Shown: positions 23,031-35,300 of the stretch, in pieces | Layout: every line of letters begins with the position of its first letter | How positions within the stretch are numbered: the first letter of the stretch is position 1 | NCBI GenBank assembly: GCA_040954595.2 | Contig: CM082581.2 | Coordinates: 6,014,001 to 6,078,000 of the forward strand | DNA from: Balanoglossus misakiensis | Lineage: Eukaryota > Hemichordata | Direction: 5' to 3' | DNA length: 64,000 nt | Made by a program: the position numbers and the translations under genes | Notes under the pieces: model-generated | What the model was told of the DNA's origin: nothing | What the model saw: only the letters and a program-made list of their open reading frames with translations | Databases searched by the model: none

Positions 23031-23188
23031 CAGATACATGTAGCCCAACACGAAGAAAGGCACAGCACCATACTAACCGAACTGGGAGAAGTTTTAACGT
23101 CTCTCAAGATTGCAATGACAAAGTAAAAGAGAAAGAACCACAGTGCGTCAGGCAAAAGAATAAAATGAAATTTCGAGATTATTACCTA

Positions 23189-24895
23189 TTAGTAGTTTTG
23201 GTTGGTGAAGGGAAGTATAACTGGGCATGCGCACTCCGCTGTGCCACACAGTACTATACATATCGTTTCTTGGCTTTGTATTTTATGTCCGAGGTTTCCC
23301 TTGCCTGAAAAGTAACAAACGACGCACGTCGTGACTCTGTTCGCCTTCTGATGAACGACTGCGAAAGCAAATTGATTTGGGTAAGTGTTTTGTAGTCCCA
23401 CATAAAAAGGCGATCAAGCGTTTGGTGTGTTCGCTGCCTTAATGGACAGTGTGAGCAGCACTCTCTCTCGTCACGAAGGGCGGATAATGCTAACGTGTCG
23501 AACACTTCCGGCTTTTAAAAATGGAATGCTTACCCGTGGAAGTTCAGCTCGCGCTTTCCTGATCCGAATACGTCTAGTGTTGTTTTTCCCTTAGGAAACG
23601 TCACAGCTCGCCAGGTTTCCAAACTGGTAATTTTTTATTTCACACACACACACGAGACTGACATCGCTCTTGGAATTCGTGATTCATCCTTCAATATTCC
23701 CTTGTTTTTGCTATGCACTTTTTGGCTGTAAAGGGCATGAATTCACTGCGCTTGCAAGAGAAGGAACGGACACATACTTGAAAAGGGGTGGGAAATGCCA
23801 ATGCTTACTAAACCGATATCTCAAAAGGAGAGAAAAAAAAGAACCGAGTTTGACATGACGTCATGAATGTTATATTTTGTATAAAAGGAGAAGAAGACTC
23901 GACTATACTGGGGTCTGTATGTTGCTTTTCATACATGTGTGATGAGCGACCTCTTTCTTACTGTCGCCCAAGATAGGTTATTGTGCGAATTAGTTGGTGA
24001 GATTAGTCTCGTCGACGACCTGTTTACGACATAAACAAGAGCGCGTCTGAGCCACCAGACAGAGAGAGCCGAAACGCGCATTTTAGTGTTAATTTAATAA
24101 ATATGGCAACATTCCAAAGTTACGACTTACAACAAAATAAAAACCAATCAGTGTTTCTGATTAGGTCTGAATGAATTCACCCGTAAAACAGTAAATGGGG
24201 ACATAAAAATCTTATATTTCACTCCTTGTAAACACTTGTTCGTATTCTAAGCGAGTAAATCTTCCCTAATGCGTTCGCAACGCCAATCTCCAAATAAATC
24301 AAAATTAAATAGCGTGTATGGCCAGTCTCGGAGGTGGTCTATATTGAATTATATCTACGGTTCACAATATGAATGGCATTCAATATGATTTGAAGCGTTT
24401 CGACGCAGTCCGGGTCTTGTAGTTACTGTTGGGGGGTCATCTCAATCTGCGAGTACATGTACAACTGTAAAGCATGTTTTGCCGACAGAAGCTGAACTTA
24501 ATTCAGTTTTGCAGCAAGTCACTTTTCTTTCGTGATTTATTGCAGGACGGAAGAATGTTTTGAATCTCTTGACTGTAGTTTGAAGTTGAAATATGAATGT
24601 GTGCTTGATCTCGGTGAAAGTTCCCGAATGTAATATGCCTTTAAAATCTATTACCGCGAAGACATTTCTTTTTTGTTATCGTATAATAGACATGATGTCA
24701 TAATCATGTGACTTGCACTCCCTGAGATTGTTTCGACACCGAGCGAAAACACTTACGTGAATGTCTGGTGAAAAGTTGAAAAGCGGGCTTTGTATAGTCC
24801 TTGCACATTTCAAGGCAAAGGTAGACGATGTCTCGTTCCTTAGCAACGGAAACGTGCGGGGGTGAAATGAGTAGACACACGACTTGATTGAACAC
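23189..24895 (-). CDS. Candidate two-exon gene for a small cysteine-containing protein
   Basis: Exon 24895-24757 starts MFNQVVCLLIS and ends CATTCAC|GTAAGTG, phase 1. A second exon, 23304-23189, follows TTTGTTACTTTTCAG, also phase 1. Together they encode 84 residues with a cysteine cluster near the C-terminus (ETICIVLCGTAECACPV). The strong splice sites and matching phase support it. Against it, the signal peptide is poor, the frame is short, no TATA or poly(A) signal stands out, and I recognise no family. It could be a chance pairing. Confidence 0.3.
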
Positions 24896-27055
24896 CTTTC
24901 AAATCACGAATGCGATGTTCATTTCCATTGTCCACTGAACCAAACGTGTGGTATTTGGGGTTTCAGATTGAGCCCTTCTTGATCTTGAAATCGTTTCGTG
25001 TTCATTCGATAACCCAGACATGTATTAAAGGCATCCGATTTTACGACAGTGTCTCGGAAGTTATGCATAGTAGACGGATAATACGTATCAGAGAAAGGAT
25101 GCTCCACCATTTGCAGCGAGAATTACCGGAAGATCTGCCCTTTTACATGCTATACACTGCATTTGCTTTTAACGGCGTGGTTACATTATTGTGGGTGCGC
25201 TATCTACCCATGCAAAAACGTTTCCGCCAGTTCAGATCATTTCGCCGCGACCTTTGGCAGAGAAACGCAATTCTGCAATTCTTGTTGCAACCATCCTCAC
25301 AACGGACTCTGACTCAATCGCTGCACCATTTTTCAGACGAATCGGCTACTCATTATCGATTCAACAAAATACTCATAAAACCCGGATTCTCCACTCCACT
25401 CCAAATCCCATAATCCCGTTTGTTAGAAAAAAAAGATTCTTAAGATGTCCTGTCGTATACATTTATCACATAGTTGTCTCGGGGATGAAAATCTCGTTGG
25501 ATTTCGTCGAGGATGACCACGTAAATATTTTAGTAGCCATGGCAACATCGATGGCGGATTGATATCTATTTCTGGGAAATTCGTTGTTTTTTGAAGGAAA
25601 CTAAATCCGTCGGCTCGTTAGCAATCAATCGAGCGATTTTATTCCTCTCAGTTGCGGATTAGACAAAGCCAAACTTTCAATGGTAATTTGGATTTCAGTG
25701 GGAATTTCCGGTATTAGAGGAATATTTTACCATACCATGTCCTTATGAAAAGTTTTCCCTTATCCGAGACGTCTCCAGTGCGGCGTCTAGTCAGTACCCT
25801 GACTGAAACCAGATTAATCTTCAATTAACGGTAGTTTCCGGTATTAATACCAAAACACAGCTAACATACCCCCGAGTAACTGGTTTAAACGTCTTTCCCT
25901 GTAATACCCACGATCACAATTCGCGTCATCCGTTGGCGGACAGGAGTTCTGAATCTTGAGAGAACATTTTTCTCTCGCACTTATAAATTATGAATACCCA
26001 CAATGTAAGCAGGATCACCCCAATTGTACTAACTAAGAGGCTCTACCGCCGATGATGAACTGGACTTGACTTTGGTTCACCTCAGTGGTACACCGTGCGC
26101 CCTGCGTTGGAATTGGAGTTTAACTTGGGGACGGTACAGTTCGCTTAATTAATGACGGTGTTCCCAAGTGTTGCGAAGTAACCGTGTGTATACAGATAGA
26201 GTGAACTAAAAATGTTTTACACCAACTCGACCGTGTGTTTCTCGTCCCCCCCGGGGGGGGGGGAGGAAACGCAACCTCTCGTTCCACCTGTTGAAACACA
26301 TCGGAATGATCGCACGCATTTCCGCGATAAAAGCTGCAGATTGGGAATCAGTCGCAATACATGCAATACCGAAGGTGTTCAGGTTCATGGCCAATCAGCG
26401 TGTTTTGACGCACAGCGAATTCCAGCTCTGGCCCCCCGATTATATCAAAAACAAAACCTCCATAAAAGTGATATCTAACTGTCATATTTTACGACATGGC
26501 GTTGCTAGGTTGTTTGTGTCTTTATGATGCTTTGTAGGTCGATGATTAATACCGGTGAATCGCCGATTGATAAAGCCACTAGCGCTCTCGCTCTTCGTTT
26601 CCTAGCAACGGACTCCGAGCGCACGCGTGTATATGACCTGAACGTTGTATCTCTTGTGTAAATAACTGAACTTGGATTTATTGTCGAAACATATGGTAAA
26701 CTATGTGGAATAGCACGCAAGGTCAAGAGTAATAAAAAATCTGACATAAAACGGGGCATTAATTCGCCTTTATGGGCAGCTTGGTTTACATAGAAGATAA
26801 TGCACAAGTCCGCCATGAAGAATGAGACCCTCGTTGAGATCTATCGATAACCATGGGTTGAGTTTAGGAGGATCCGCGTTGTCGTATATATTAAGCTTGG
26901 AATTCAACTGCTAAGTACGATACGGACAAGCTGGAGTGAGATTGCTAATTCTAACGGTTGTCGTTTGAAATCACAGCGCCACCACCATTCAAATGAGTCA
27001 CACTACACTATATCTGCTGGCCTAGTAATAAGGAACATGCATCATTTCGACTTAA
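24896..27055. other. Gene-poor stretch
   Basis: A plus-strand frame at 24910-25413 is open for 167 codons but has no domain, no splice context and lies antisense to a candidate exon; frames of this length are expected about once by chance in a window this size. A C7-G11 run lies at 26246-26263. Nothing else is supported. Confidence 0.4.
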
Positions 27056-27301
27056 TTACCCAATGTTTCTCAGAAGTGCGGCGTTGATTATGAAATTGGT
27101 ACGGCGCGGAGGTGTGCCAAGAACCGATTTGGAACCTGTAATGAGGAACCCACTTTCCCCTATTAAACCGTTCAGCAGATTTCCGTCTACATGTAACGGG
27201 TAGATCAGTTGATATTTATTCTCTCGGACACAATCATCGTTACCTCTCTCCCCCACACTGGTTAGCTTGCACTCGTAACTACCGTCGAAGCGCAGTGACA
27301 T
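27056..27301 (-). CDS. Candidate exon, unknown cysteine-containing protein
   Basis: The minus-strand frame is open from about 27367 to 27056 and reads FCGGVMSLRFDGSYECKLTS, then NDDCVRENKYQLIY. It ends near a possible donor, ATTGG|GTAATT. GSYECKLTS recalls the end of an Ig fold, but there is no matching Trp or first Cys. Possible acceptor: AATCGGTTCCAG before TTCTGC. Family not recognised. Confidence 0.25.
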   Translation of the reverse strand: MSLRFDGSYECKLTSVGERGNDDCVRENKYQLIYPLHVDGNLLNGLIGESGFLITGSKSVLGTPPRRTNFIINAALLRNIG

Positions 27302-28251
27302 TTACACCACCGCAGAACTGGAACCGATTCCTCTTTATGCAACCCCCTTGACAAAACGGGGCACTTTATGACACGTTAAACGCTGACATTTGCCAGCTTA
27401 AAACCATAACTCGTAAGAGTGTGACTACCATTAAGGATCATTAAAGAAATTAGTGGAGCGCGTCCGTCGCTGCGGTGAATTACGCGTAATTTACTGGCAG
27501 TGGTAGGAGGGAAATATGACGTAAGATCGCACGGTCGACGTGTGTGTGTGCAAGTGTTCTAAGTGTTCTGAATAGACGGCACAGATGAGTTTAGTAGCCT
27601 AAGGGAAGAGTGAGGCGAATCATTCTGTTCAGTACTTTTCCATTTTAAATATTTTATATTTTCCATACTTTATACGAATATCGTATTAAATTAAATATTA
27701 ACTATAGTCACCTTCAAACGCCTTAAATATTTATTTTGCACCCAGTAGCAAACTGATATGTAGTGCTTTGTATGCGTTGACAAGCCAAATGCATTACACT
27801 GGGCATTTCAATCGGTCACGGGAAGTACCAATTCACCAAGCAATTGAAGGTGATACGCACAAAGGACAAATTAAGAAGAAGTTCTAGTATCACAATCACG
27901 GCTACTGTGACAGCCCCGTTCATTATTTCAAGACTGTCGTAATATTGGACTTTGATATTGTCAGAAGCCGTGACTTGTATCTCGGTGTGCGTGTCTTGAC
28001 ATTTTGGCCTTTGAAATCATAGACATCGTTCAAAACCACCTTCACTTCCTAACAAGACTTGAATTAATCATTCCGATCAAGGGTCGTCCCGGAACTGTGC
28101 AAGAACAAGCGATCGAGCTTTTATAATCCAACAGGAAATCAACCCATCTCTAGTACCTGAACACGATGACAAAATCTTTCGATTATTTAACACGGCACTG
28201 ATGAGCGGCAGTGTGAGAGAGGCAACGTGACTCGATTACGAGATTCAAACA

Positions 28252-28476
28252 TTATCGCCACCTTGCAGCAAGATATTCGGAGTGCTCGATAAACCCATTT
28301 ACAATGTAGGTATCTCCGTCAATTAAAATAATACGATATGTCCGCTGGACATGATCGTAAAATTGCAACAAGTTATAGCCGTCGAATGTGTCTCTTTGTG
28401 GTCGACAATTGCTCTTTTTCTTCGCCGGCAGGCAAATATAGAATTTCACACAGCACATCAATAAAGCGAGTAACAT
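28252..28476 (-). CDS. Candidate small ORF with signal-like N-terminus
   Basis: The 74-residue minus-strand frame begins MLLALLMCCVKFYICLPA, which is signal-peptide-like, then continues CRPQRDTFDGYNLLQFY and DGDTYIVNGF. A TATATA lies about 25 bases upstream of the ATG. No strong splice site or poly(A) signal was found, and the family is not recognised. Confidence 0.22.
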   Translation of the reverse strand: MLLALLMCCVKFYICLPAKKKSNCRPQRDTFDGYNLLQFYDHVQRTYRIILIDGDTYIVNGFIEHSEYLAARWR

Positions 28477-29668
28477 TTATTAATAATTAAAGGTGGGTAT
28501 ATATTCAAATAACACATTTAATTGTAACGATGTTCTATGCAGTAGCTATAAGAAGGGTTATGGCTTCTGGGTGCCATTGGAACTGTTCTAAATATGAATC
28601 CGATACCTGCTCCAATTAGATATAGCATACCAATTTCAGCGAAGAGTGTAGATGGAACACAAAACAACACAAATCTGCAAAAATTTTAGGCTTCGTCCAC
28701 GATAGCAAGGCTGTAAGGCTTTCAGTTCTCAGATTTCCTGTACAAATGTATATTATTGGCTGCCCATGAACTCGCCTGGTCCATCACGGAAGGACTGACC
28801 GACAGTTGAACCCAACTGTGATGTTTTGTAAGCGAGAATTAGAGAATGTCAAGAGAGCTATACATGCATATCCGCCCCACTAACCGAATGCCGACACGGT
28901 GACCGAATTTAGGTTATCCGCGGTTTAGTTTCGACCAACCAGGAGCTGAAAAACAGTACAACCACGGCAAGAAAACGGTCTTGTAATTAATGTCAAGTTT
29001 TCCGGAAACGTCAAGGAGGCAATGTACGCTAACGAGATTGCACACACAAGAAACATGTAATCGGTGGATTAACCGTTCACAAATACTTCTTACAATATAA
29101 CGATGAATCACCGGCAACTTAAATCGTCGAAAATAGAACGAGGTGATTTGGAGCGAAATTTGAGCACGGGCAACATTAAATAAAACCGCACAGCATTCAA
29201 TACAAATTCAGCGGCACGACGCAATCTATACACCAGCAAATATATTCACATTTAAAAGCCTACGGCAGACAACACTGTCCGCTGAAGATGTAAAGAGTAT
29301 TTCTAAGGATTTGATTTGAGGACGGTGAATTGGGCCAGAAAAAATGTAATCCCCTGTACTAGAAATAACCCGCCACGAAGATGGCACACTATACAAGTCC
29401 TTGCATGAATGTAGGGCAATATCACCTGACCATTCGTATGATCACCGTAACAACATACGACGTTCGCGTGACTGGCAAAATTAATATACGTGAGCTACAA
29501 TATGCCTCTTTATTTTCAGTCATTAACCTAAGAATCTGTGTACCGTTTTTTTTTTTCGTCATCAATTTTATTTTGCCGCGACCGCGACGACAGCAGTATC
29601 AGTGTACAGTATACAACAGTAACTGGTACACGTGTAAGAGTTACCGTTTGTTCAAAATGTCCGCTCAC

Positions 29669-29827
29669 CGTACTTAAAGGACGACATATGTCACTGCACT
29701 GTCGCACACCAAGCTTGTACCGAAACTGCATTAATGATAAGGGAGCCTTCTGCTGAAGCTTTGAATTAGTCTCGCGGACTTTGTCAGTCGCAAAAAAGGT
29801 CGTCAGCACCAACAGGACGCCAATCAT
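29669..29827 (-). CDS. Candidate first exon of a small secreted protein
   Basis: The minus-strand frame starts MIGVLLVLTTFFA, a short signal-peptide-like segment, followed by a polar stretch and VRQCSDICRPL. It ends at AGTACG|GTGAGC, a fair 5' splice site in phase 0, after 53 codons. The next exon is not resolved. It begins 70 bases downstream of another candidate terminal exon on the same strand. Confidence 0.28.
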
Positions 29828-29896
29828 TCTGTCAACGCGTCTATCTCTTTCGCAATACCTCCTTTCAAAATTGCCACGCTTTCGTCAGACCTTTGC

Positions 29897-30017
29897 TCAT
29901 TTGCTTAAAACTGAAGTGAACGCATGTTTCACGTCAGCGTAAGAACAAGGTATGGCATCAAAACACGTCCAGCAATATTTGTCCTCAAGGTAGTTACAAC
30001 TGGGCCATCTTGAACCA
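29897..30017 (-). CDS. Candidate terminal exon, unknown cysteine-rich protein
   Basis: A good acceptor, CCACCCATTATTGCAG, precedes a phase-2 frame of 39 codons plus stop. The peptide GSRWPSCNYLEDKYCWTCFD followed by AIPCSYADVKHAF contains four cysteines, including CWTC. Upstream exons are not identified. The composition resembles the CxxC-containing secreted protein at 14919-16747, but I cannot show homology. Confidence 0.3.
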
Positions 30018-30337
30018 CTGCAATAATGGGTGGTACCAGGCGTAAAGAATTGGTAATAATGATAATAGTGAGTTCTTATATATAGCATATATAGCGCACG
30101 TATCCACAATATTTTGTGCTGAAGGCGCTTTGCAACAACTATTATACCCTCGTAACCTCCTTGCTTACTTTCACAAAAATGGCAGTCATGTACATGTAGT
30201 TCTGAATACGTTGTCATCGTTCTTTCCGAATACAAAAAGGACATTGATGTGGAAATGATTACTTAAAAAGAAGACACTGCGTATCACCTGCACTATTGCC
30301 TTCGACGCCATCTTTTTCATCGAAGACGACATACAAA

Positions 30338-30339
<2 letters not shown>

Positions 30340-30420
<81 letters not shown>

Positions 30421-30441
30421 TACCACCACCACCACCACCAT
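30340..30441. repeat. (ATC)n and (ACC)n microsatellites
   Basis: About 27 ATC triplets (30340-30421) run into seven ACC triplets. Long Ile, His or Met runs in translated frames here are artefacts of the repeat. Confidence 0.95.
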
Positions 30442-30860
30442 CACAACCTCAACCACAATCATCATATGTTTCACATCATGCGGAATTGCGAGGTCTCTTG
30501 TAACTCGCAAAGAGAAATTCTCACTTTTATTCCTTCACCCTGTGGTGACTGCATTTTCATTCGCCTGACTGACCTAATGTCCGCAGTGCTATAATGTCTT
30601 TCAAGTTGTAAAATCTAGTACAACGTTTCCGCTTCCCACTTTCTGTGCGTTTGTTCGGATATAACACTTCCATTGAAAGTTCGCACGAACCCATCATTCA
30701 TGAGCGCGACAGATAATGGACGACGTGAGTGTTAAATCTGGCGAGATATTTCGTTTCTGTGTCTATGAATTAGTTGCTGTGCAGCATATAATACATGAAA
30801 GTGTCAATTTGAAAACGAACCGGCGTGATTATTTTTTTAACTTTAAGACTTATTCACGTT

Positions 30861-30960
30861 CGCATCAATCTGATGAAAATCAGACGTACATGTAGGGTTG
30901 ACTCGATCTTCATCTGTGCTAGATCGAGCCAACCCTGCATATGATTTTAAACAGATTGCG
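30861..30960. ncRNA. Second long imperfect hairpin, pre-miRNA-like or foldback element
   Basis: The arms 30861-30909 and 30921-30960 pair closely, with a near-perfect upper stem of about 19 bp (ending GACTCGATCT / AGATCGAGCC) and an 11-base loop at 30910-30920. There is an asymmetric bulge of about five bases and a CGCA...TGCG base. Weak complementarity continues outward for about 15 bases on each side. The size and the 1-2-mismatch upper stem suit a pre-miRNA, but a short MITE would look similar. Confidence 0.4.
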
Positions 30961-31186
30961 TTCGCGTACACTTATTTAGTAAGCGATTATCACATAAAGG
31001 TTTACTGCTAGTAATGGAGGTACGCCTCTCTATTCAGTAATCAGATTTTGACATGTTCTTTCGGAACACTGTGGCAGGAGTTGTAACTATGTAGACAGCA
31101 AATACAAAATGTAGGTCGTGACACAGTTGTTCCAGTCAGTCAGTCTGCCTGTCAAGTGTTTCATCAGTCACTCATCCAGCCGTTTG

Positions 31187-31191
<5 letters not shown>

Positions 31192-31281
<90 letters not shown>
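31192..31281. repeat. (GA)n microsatellite
   Basis: About 45 uninterrupted GA dinucleotides. Confidence 0.95.
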
Positions 31282-31284
<3 letters not shown>

Positions 31285-31873
31285 GACCATTAAAGTCATA
31301 CAGCTTTGACTAACCCCAGTGAGTATAGTTAAATGCAGAGTTTCAATAAATTGGTTTCTTAAAAGTTCATCCTATTTGTTTGATACAGTATATCACAATA
31401 ATTTCTGTAGTTTATCAAGCTTATCGTGTTTATATACTTCTCATTCTAAATCTAAATTGTGTACGTTTTATTGGTGTCGTTTCTGTCACTGTGTTCTTTT
31501 AGATGCCTAAAAGAGATGAAGTTTGACGTCGGAGTTCTTTGAACAGGTTTGGCTGTAATAAACTAAAACGTCAGAACGCAGAATTGCAATAACACTGAGC
31601 AAGGGGATATCAGTGCAAAACCTATACACTGTTGCAAAGAATGCACTAGCGGCTTACTTTCCCGATAAACTCCATAAAATATGGCTAACCGAAAAGCGAA
31701 TCCCGTAAAAAGATTTCATATGTAAGTCTAATTCCTTACCCTACCCGAAGTGACATTTGTCCCCCCGACGCCGAAACAAAGCAATTCATCTTGATATGTG
31801 ACGAGTACACTCATAATCGAAATCGATTTCTGCAGTTTTACAGACTTTGAATCAAACGCCAAAATTTGCAGAT

Positions 31874-32051
31874 TTATCGCCGTTCCTTTAACTTGTTAGC
31901 CAGAAATTGAAACAAATGGCGCTTGCCTTGCTGGGGTAATTTTTTGACGAGACGCATGTTGACGTTTTCGTATTGTAACGCTGGAATCCAGTTATTCGTG
32001 TCAAAGTAATAGACCGCGGGAATGCTACGCGGTAATGAAATTGACGAAGTG
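31874..32051 (-). CDS. Candidate terminal exon, unknown protein
   Basis: After the acceptor GTCGTGCGGTTACAG, a phase-2 frame of 58 codons plus stop reads SLPRSIPAVYYFDTNNWIPA and ends with a basic tail (FLANKLKERR). There are no cysteines and no family is recognised. Its phase matches the neighbouring candidates at 32548-32815 and 29897-30017. Confidence 0.22.
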
Positions 32052-32268
32052 CTGTAACCGCACGACACTTACATTTGCAAAATTAGTATTTCGAGAAAAG
32101 TAAAGTGTACGAGGGGATACGAAGTTGATCCGGGTCTGTAGTTACCCTACCTATACAATAAACAAGACATTGAAGGAAAATAGAAAGGGAGCATCGACCG
32201 GGGAGTAGCCTCAACACAAAAAACTCAACTTCAGACCCCAGACAAACCAAACACAACCAAACTAAACC

Positions 32269-32331
32269 AAGGCAAGGCAAGGCAAGGCAAGGCAAGGCAA
32301 GGCAAGACAAGACAAGACAAGACAAGACAAA
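32269..32331. repeat. (GGCAA)n to (GACAA)n pentanucleotide repeat
   Basis: About seven GGCAA units shift by one transition into about five GACAA units. The border between the two variants is sharp, so each variant expanded separately. Confidence 0.92.
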
Positions 32332-32547
32332 CATTATTTACAGTGCTGCGGATTCGAAAGGAACTTGAACTAAACGGTTTCGACAAAAATCTACTTCGAT
32401 TTGCATTTGGAAATATGTATGTTTTGTTCCCGCGCACTTGCTTGTTTTGCATGTACATGTAGTTGCCATGATACACCAACATTAACACGTACGTGCCTTC
32501 AGTTTTTTTGTATATCATTGCACTTTCGGTGGAATAATTTGCGATGT

Positions 32548-32815
32548 TCAGTCAGTCTGAGCGATCATACGACTTCCAATTGGTGGCAGGCAGTAACCAA
32601 ACGTGACCAACGTGTTTATTGCCTTCTGTCTCGTCGCATCGAAGACAGAATGCCTCATCGTAAACGCATAAAGACCGGGTGATATCTCTGGCGGTTGAGA
32701 AATGAAAAGTCCAAGCGTGCCGTAAAATGATACGACAGTAGGTGTCGTAAAATCGACACTTTTCAATATCCTGGCGGTATCCCAGGTAACACGGCATAAA
32801 TCATTGTATAGGGCA
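32548..32815 (-). CDS. Candidate terminal exon, unknown protein
   Basis: A good acceptor, CACTTACTGCTGCAG, at 32816 precedes a phase-2 frame of 88 codons plus stop. The peptide looks protein-like throughout: ALYNDLCRVTWDTARILKSV, then LGLFISQPPEISPGLYAFTM and TLVTFGYCLPP. A second overlapping frame is also open and cysteine-rich, which lowers confidence. The LFxQxxxxIxPGxYxF stretch loosely resembles LFKQATIPIHIPAGTCFA in exon 4 of the 194-residue secreted protein. Confidence 0.3.
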
Positions 32816-33746
32816 CTGCAGCAGTAAGTGAACCGTATGCGAAATAACTAGAGCAACATTTTTCATGGATACATATCTCTTCGCAAAGTGCTTCACGGGG
32901 AATGTTGGCACCATTGTAAAGTGCACTCACGTATATCAGGATTGCTTTGTGCGCAGCTTAAACTCCTGGGGCACACTGAAGTGCCATAAATGCCAAATTG
33001 AATACATCTTTTAATATCGAAAGTTGGCCTCGAAGGAAGACGATCGAAAATGTGTCAGTTCTGTAGGATTATTTGCTATAGCCCGACTCGCTCACGTGCA
33101 CTTGGGCCAGGAGAGGCGCCCACCCGGAATGTTCTGTTGGACTGGAGGGGGTTACATTTACCCCCCACCCCTCCCATGTCAACAAAAGCCTGATTGGGTG
33201 TCTCATTACCACAGACTGCAGAGATACCTCACCAGGCATTGTCGAAGCTCTCGTCCTTTCCCGTTAATTCGGAATCCGTTTTATACAAATATTCACCTAG
33301 CACAATGAGTACATTGTATTACACGAAAATCACACAAACGACTGGACAGGATATTTTTCATGATACGGCAAATAGTGTTTGAGTTATCGGTGGAAGGCCA
33401 TCAGTTGCAATTGCAAACATTCCGGGAAAGATGTGTTACTGTCGACTTGAAAAAACAGCAACATTATTACATGGAATGCAAGGTTAGCAACTGTATGTGA
33501 CAGCTCTCTTAGAGACTAGTCCCTGAACAAGTCATTTCGATATGTCCCCTAACAAGCCCTTTGCATTACGGAAGAACTGTGTACACAACTAAGCCGACCA
33601 AAGCTCGCGGACAGCTTGTCAAGCACGAAAAGTGACAATCTTAAACGATGTCATCAAGCGATCTGTTTGCTATACTCTGTGACCTCAACCATTATAGCAA
33701 GGCATGAAAGGTTTTCCAAACACCCTTAATGAGTTATCTAAACGTA

Positions 33747-33893
33747 TTAAAAGTCCACAGCTCTGTCCTGCGCATTGACAAGGTCTACGTTGAACAGGTT
33801 CAGTCGACTGTGAAAAGCACCGCATCGGTAACTGGCAGGTGACGTCATAGGTGATATATATCTCTCCCCTTTGACAGTGATGATGTTGGACGT
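33747..33893 (-). CDS. Candidate terminal exon, unknown protein
   Basis: A pyrimidine-rich stretch ending TTTTGTGAG precedes a phase-0 frame of 48 codons plus stop: TSNIITVKGERYISPMTSPA, then SYRCGAFHSRLNLFNVDLVN. The SYRC...LNLFNVDLV pattern recalls the C-terminal half of a LAMP-type luminal domain, but too little is present to claim it. Confidence 0.22.
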   Translation of the reverse strand, partial: TSNIITVKGERYISPMTSPASYRCGAFHSRLNLFNVDLVNAQDRAVDF

Positions 33894-34207
33894 CTCACAA
33901 AATGTACAAGACAGATAAAAGTAGCCAATTAAGTTGACGTTACGACAACTCCAAGGTCTTCCCATTTGACACCATCGCTTTTGGCAAAAAGCGTGCGTGA
34001 TCGATTTTCAAGTTGATGGGAGGATGTTTTAACTAACTAAAACGCCAGCATTTCACAGTGAGCGTCGAATTATCATTGCTGTGTCGTCGTGACAGAACTT
34101 TGTGTTGTTGTCGTGGAAGGCCTTTGACGTCAAGCAAATAGCACTGTTACTCGATTCACCGCTTCGCCGCAGTGGTTTCACACTCAAAGTATATTATCAA
34201 GTATTAC

Positions 34208-34306
34208 AGGCAGACAGACAGTCAAACAGACAGTCAGTCAGTTAGGCAGACAGACAGAAAGACAGGCAGGTAGGCAGGCAGGTAGACAGACAGACAGTCA
34301 GACAGA
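34208..34306. repeat. Degenerate (CAGA/CAGT/CAGG)n repeat
   Basis: About 25 tetranucleotide units of the CAGN type with many substitutions, indicating an older microsatellite. Confidence 0.85.
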
Positions 34307-35100
34307 GACTTAGAGACTGACATCCATTGATAAGTCGTGTTTCAAGGTCTATTTACATGTACTAGAATTCAGTAGTTTAGCGTATAATGTTATAGCATAC
34401 TGTTGACAAATCTACGTGAACCAGCCAAAATAATTCCACAACAGAAAGCCGAAATTCACATATGTACATGTACGTTGATCACTGTTACTGCACCGTTTAT
34501 ACTCCACTGAACCGCATTCGTGTGCAAATCGACCAAGCTCACGTCACGGTGTAAACCATCAGAGGCAATCAAGACCGTTGGTTTTTCAGATTATATCGTC
34601 ATAATGTTTAATGATGCTGATATAGACAGCGTAGATTTATGCTTGAAAAAAAGTGAAACCATAAAGTTAAGAGAACTAAAACTGCTGAAGTCTTTAGCTC
34701 GTAAATAAAACTTAAGCCTTTTAATGGGCATGTTCATATATTGATTTATTATTTCCTGTCACTGTAAATCTCTTGTGCTACTAAAAGCGACATGCCATTT
34801 TTGAAGTATGTTATCTTGAAATATTTATTTTCTGAAGTCTGGGAGAATACAGTTTAGAACACGAAACACTGCGGTGTGCATCGCGTGAACCATACATAAA
34901 TTCACCGGATGCCTTCAACTTGAGTTTGCGATTTGAAAAGACGGTTGTGAGTTATCATTATCAAGCAAAGGTACGCCCTTGTCGTTCAAATACAGACGTT
35001 CCATGTTACATGTAGTGTACACTTACATGTACTACTAGTCTTTCCCGGGCTCTCTGTTTCCCACGATGATGCGGCTGCCGTCGGAACAATACCGAAAGGG

Positions 35101-35300
35101 CTACGAACAATGCCGATTATCGAAGATAACGGCGAACATGCTAATGATGGAGCGGCTTTTTATGGATGAAGGCGCACACAGAAACGGCGAGCCCTTCTTG
35201 ACGTAGTATGCCAAAAACCAAATGGAATACATTTTTGGGTTCTTTTCAAATCTTTCCTTTCTTTGGCCTTGCAGTAAAATAAAATGCACTTTCATTCTAC
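35101..35300 (-). CDS. Candidate exon, unknown protein
   Basis: After the acceptor TAACTTTCTGCAG, a frame of about 66 codons reads MKVHFILLQGQRKERFEKNP and later WFLAYYVKKGSPFLCAPSSI, ending NRHCS and stop. No domain is recognised and no upstream exon was found. Confidence 0.2.

Larger units (their letters stand above)
16829..23188. other. Gene-poor stretch
   Basis: No gene is firmly supported. It holds an ATTT repeat (18268-18303), a GC-richer island at about 18800-19110 with one candidate plus-strand exon, a TCF/LEF palindrome at 19149, a second GC-richer island at about 20990-21330 with a CCAAT box and a G6-AA-C6 motif, and a long hairpin at 22925-23030. A B-box-like GAGTTCGAATC on the minus strand near 19853 hints at a decayed tRNA-derived SINE, but no A box is convincing. 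Confidence 0.45.

Noticed and set aside
24910-25413. Plus-strand ORF of 167 codons
   Set aside because: No domain, no signal peptide, no splice or promoter context, and an ORF this long is expected about once by chance in this window at this base composition.
32552-32797. Alternative cysteine-rich frame (FCLRCDETEGNKHVG) overlapping the candidate exon at 32548-32815
   Set aside because: It lacks a matching splice acceptor: the good acceptor at 32816 puts an in-frame stop in this frame before its ATG.
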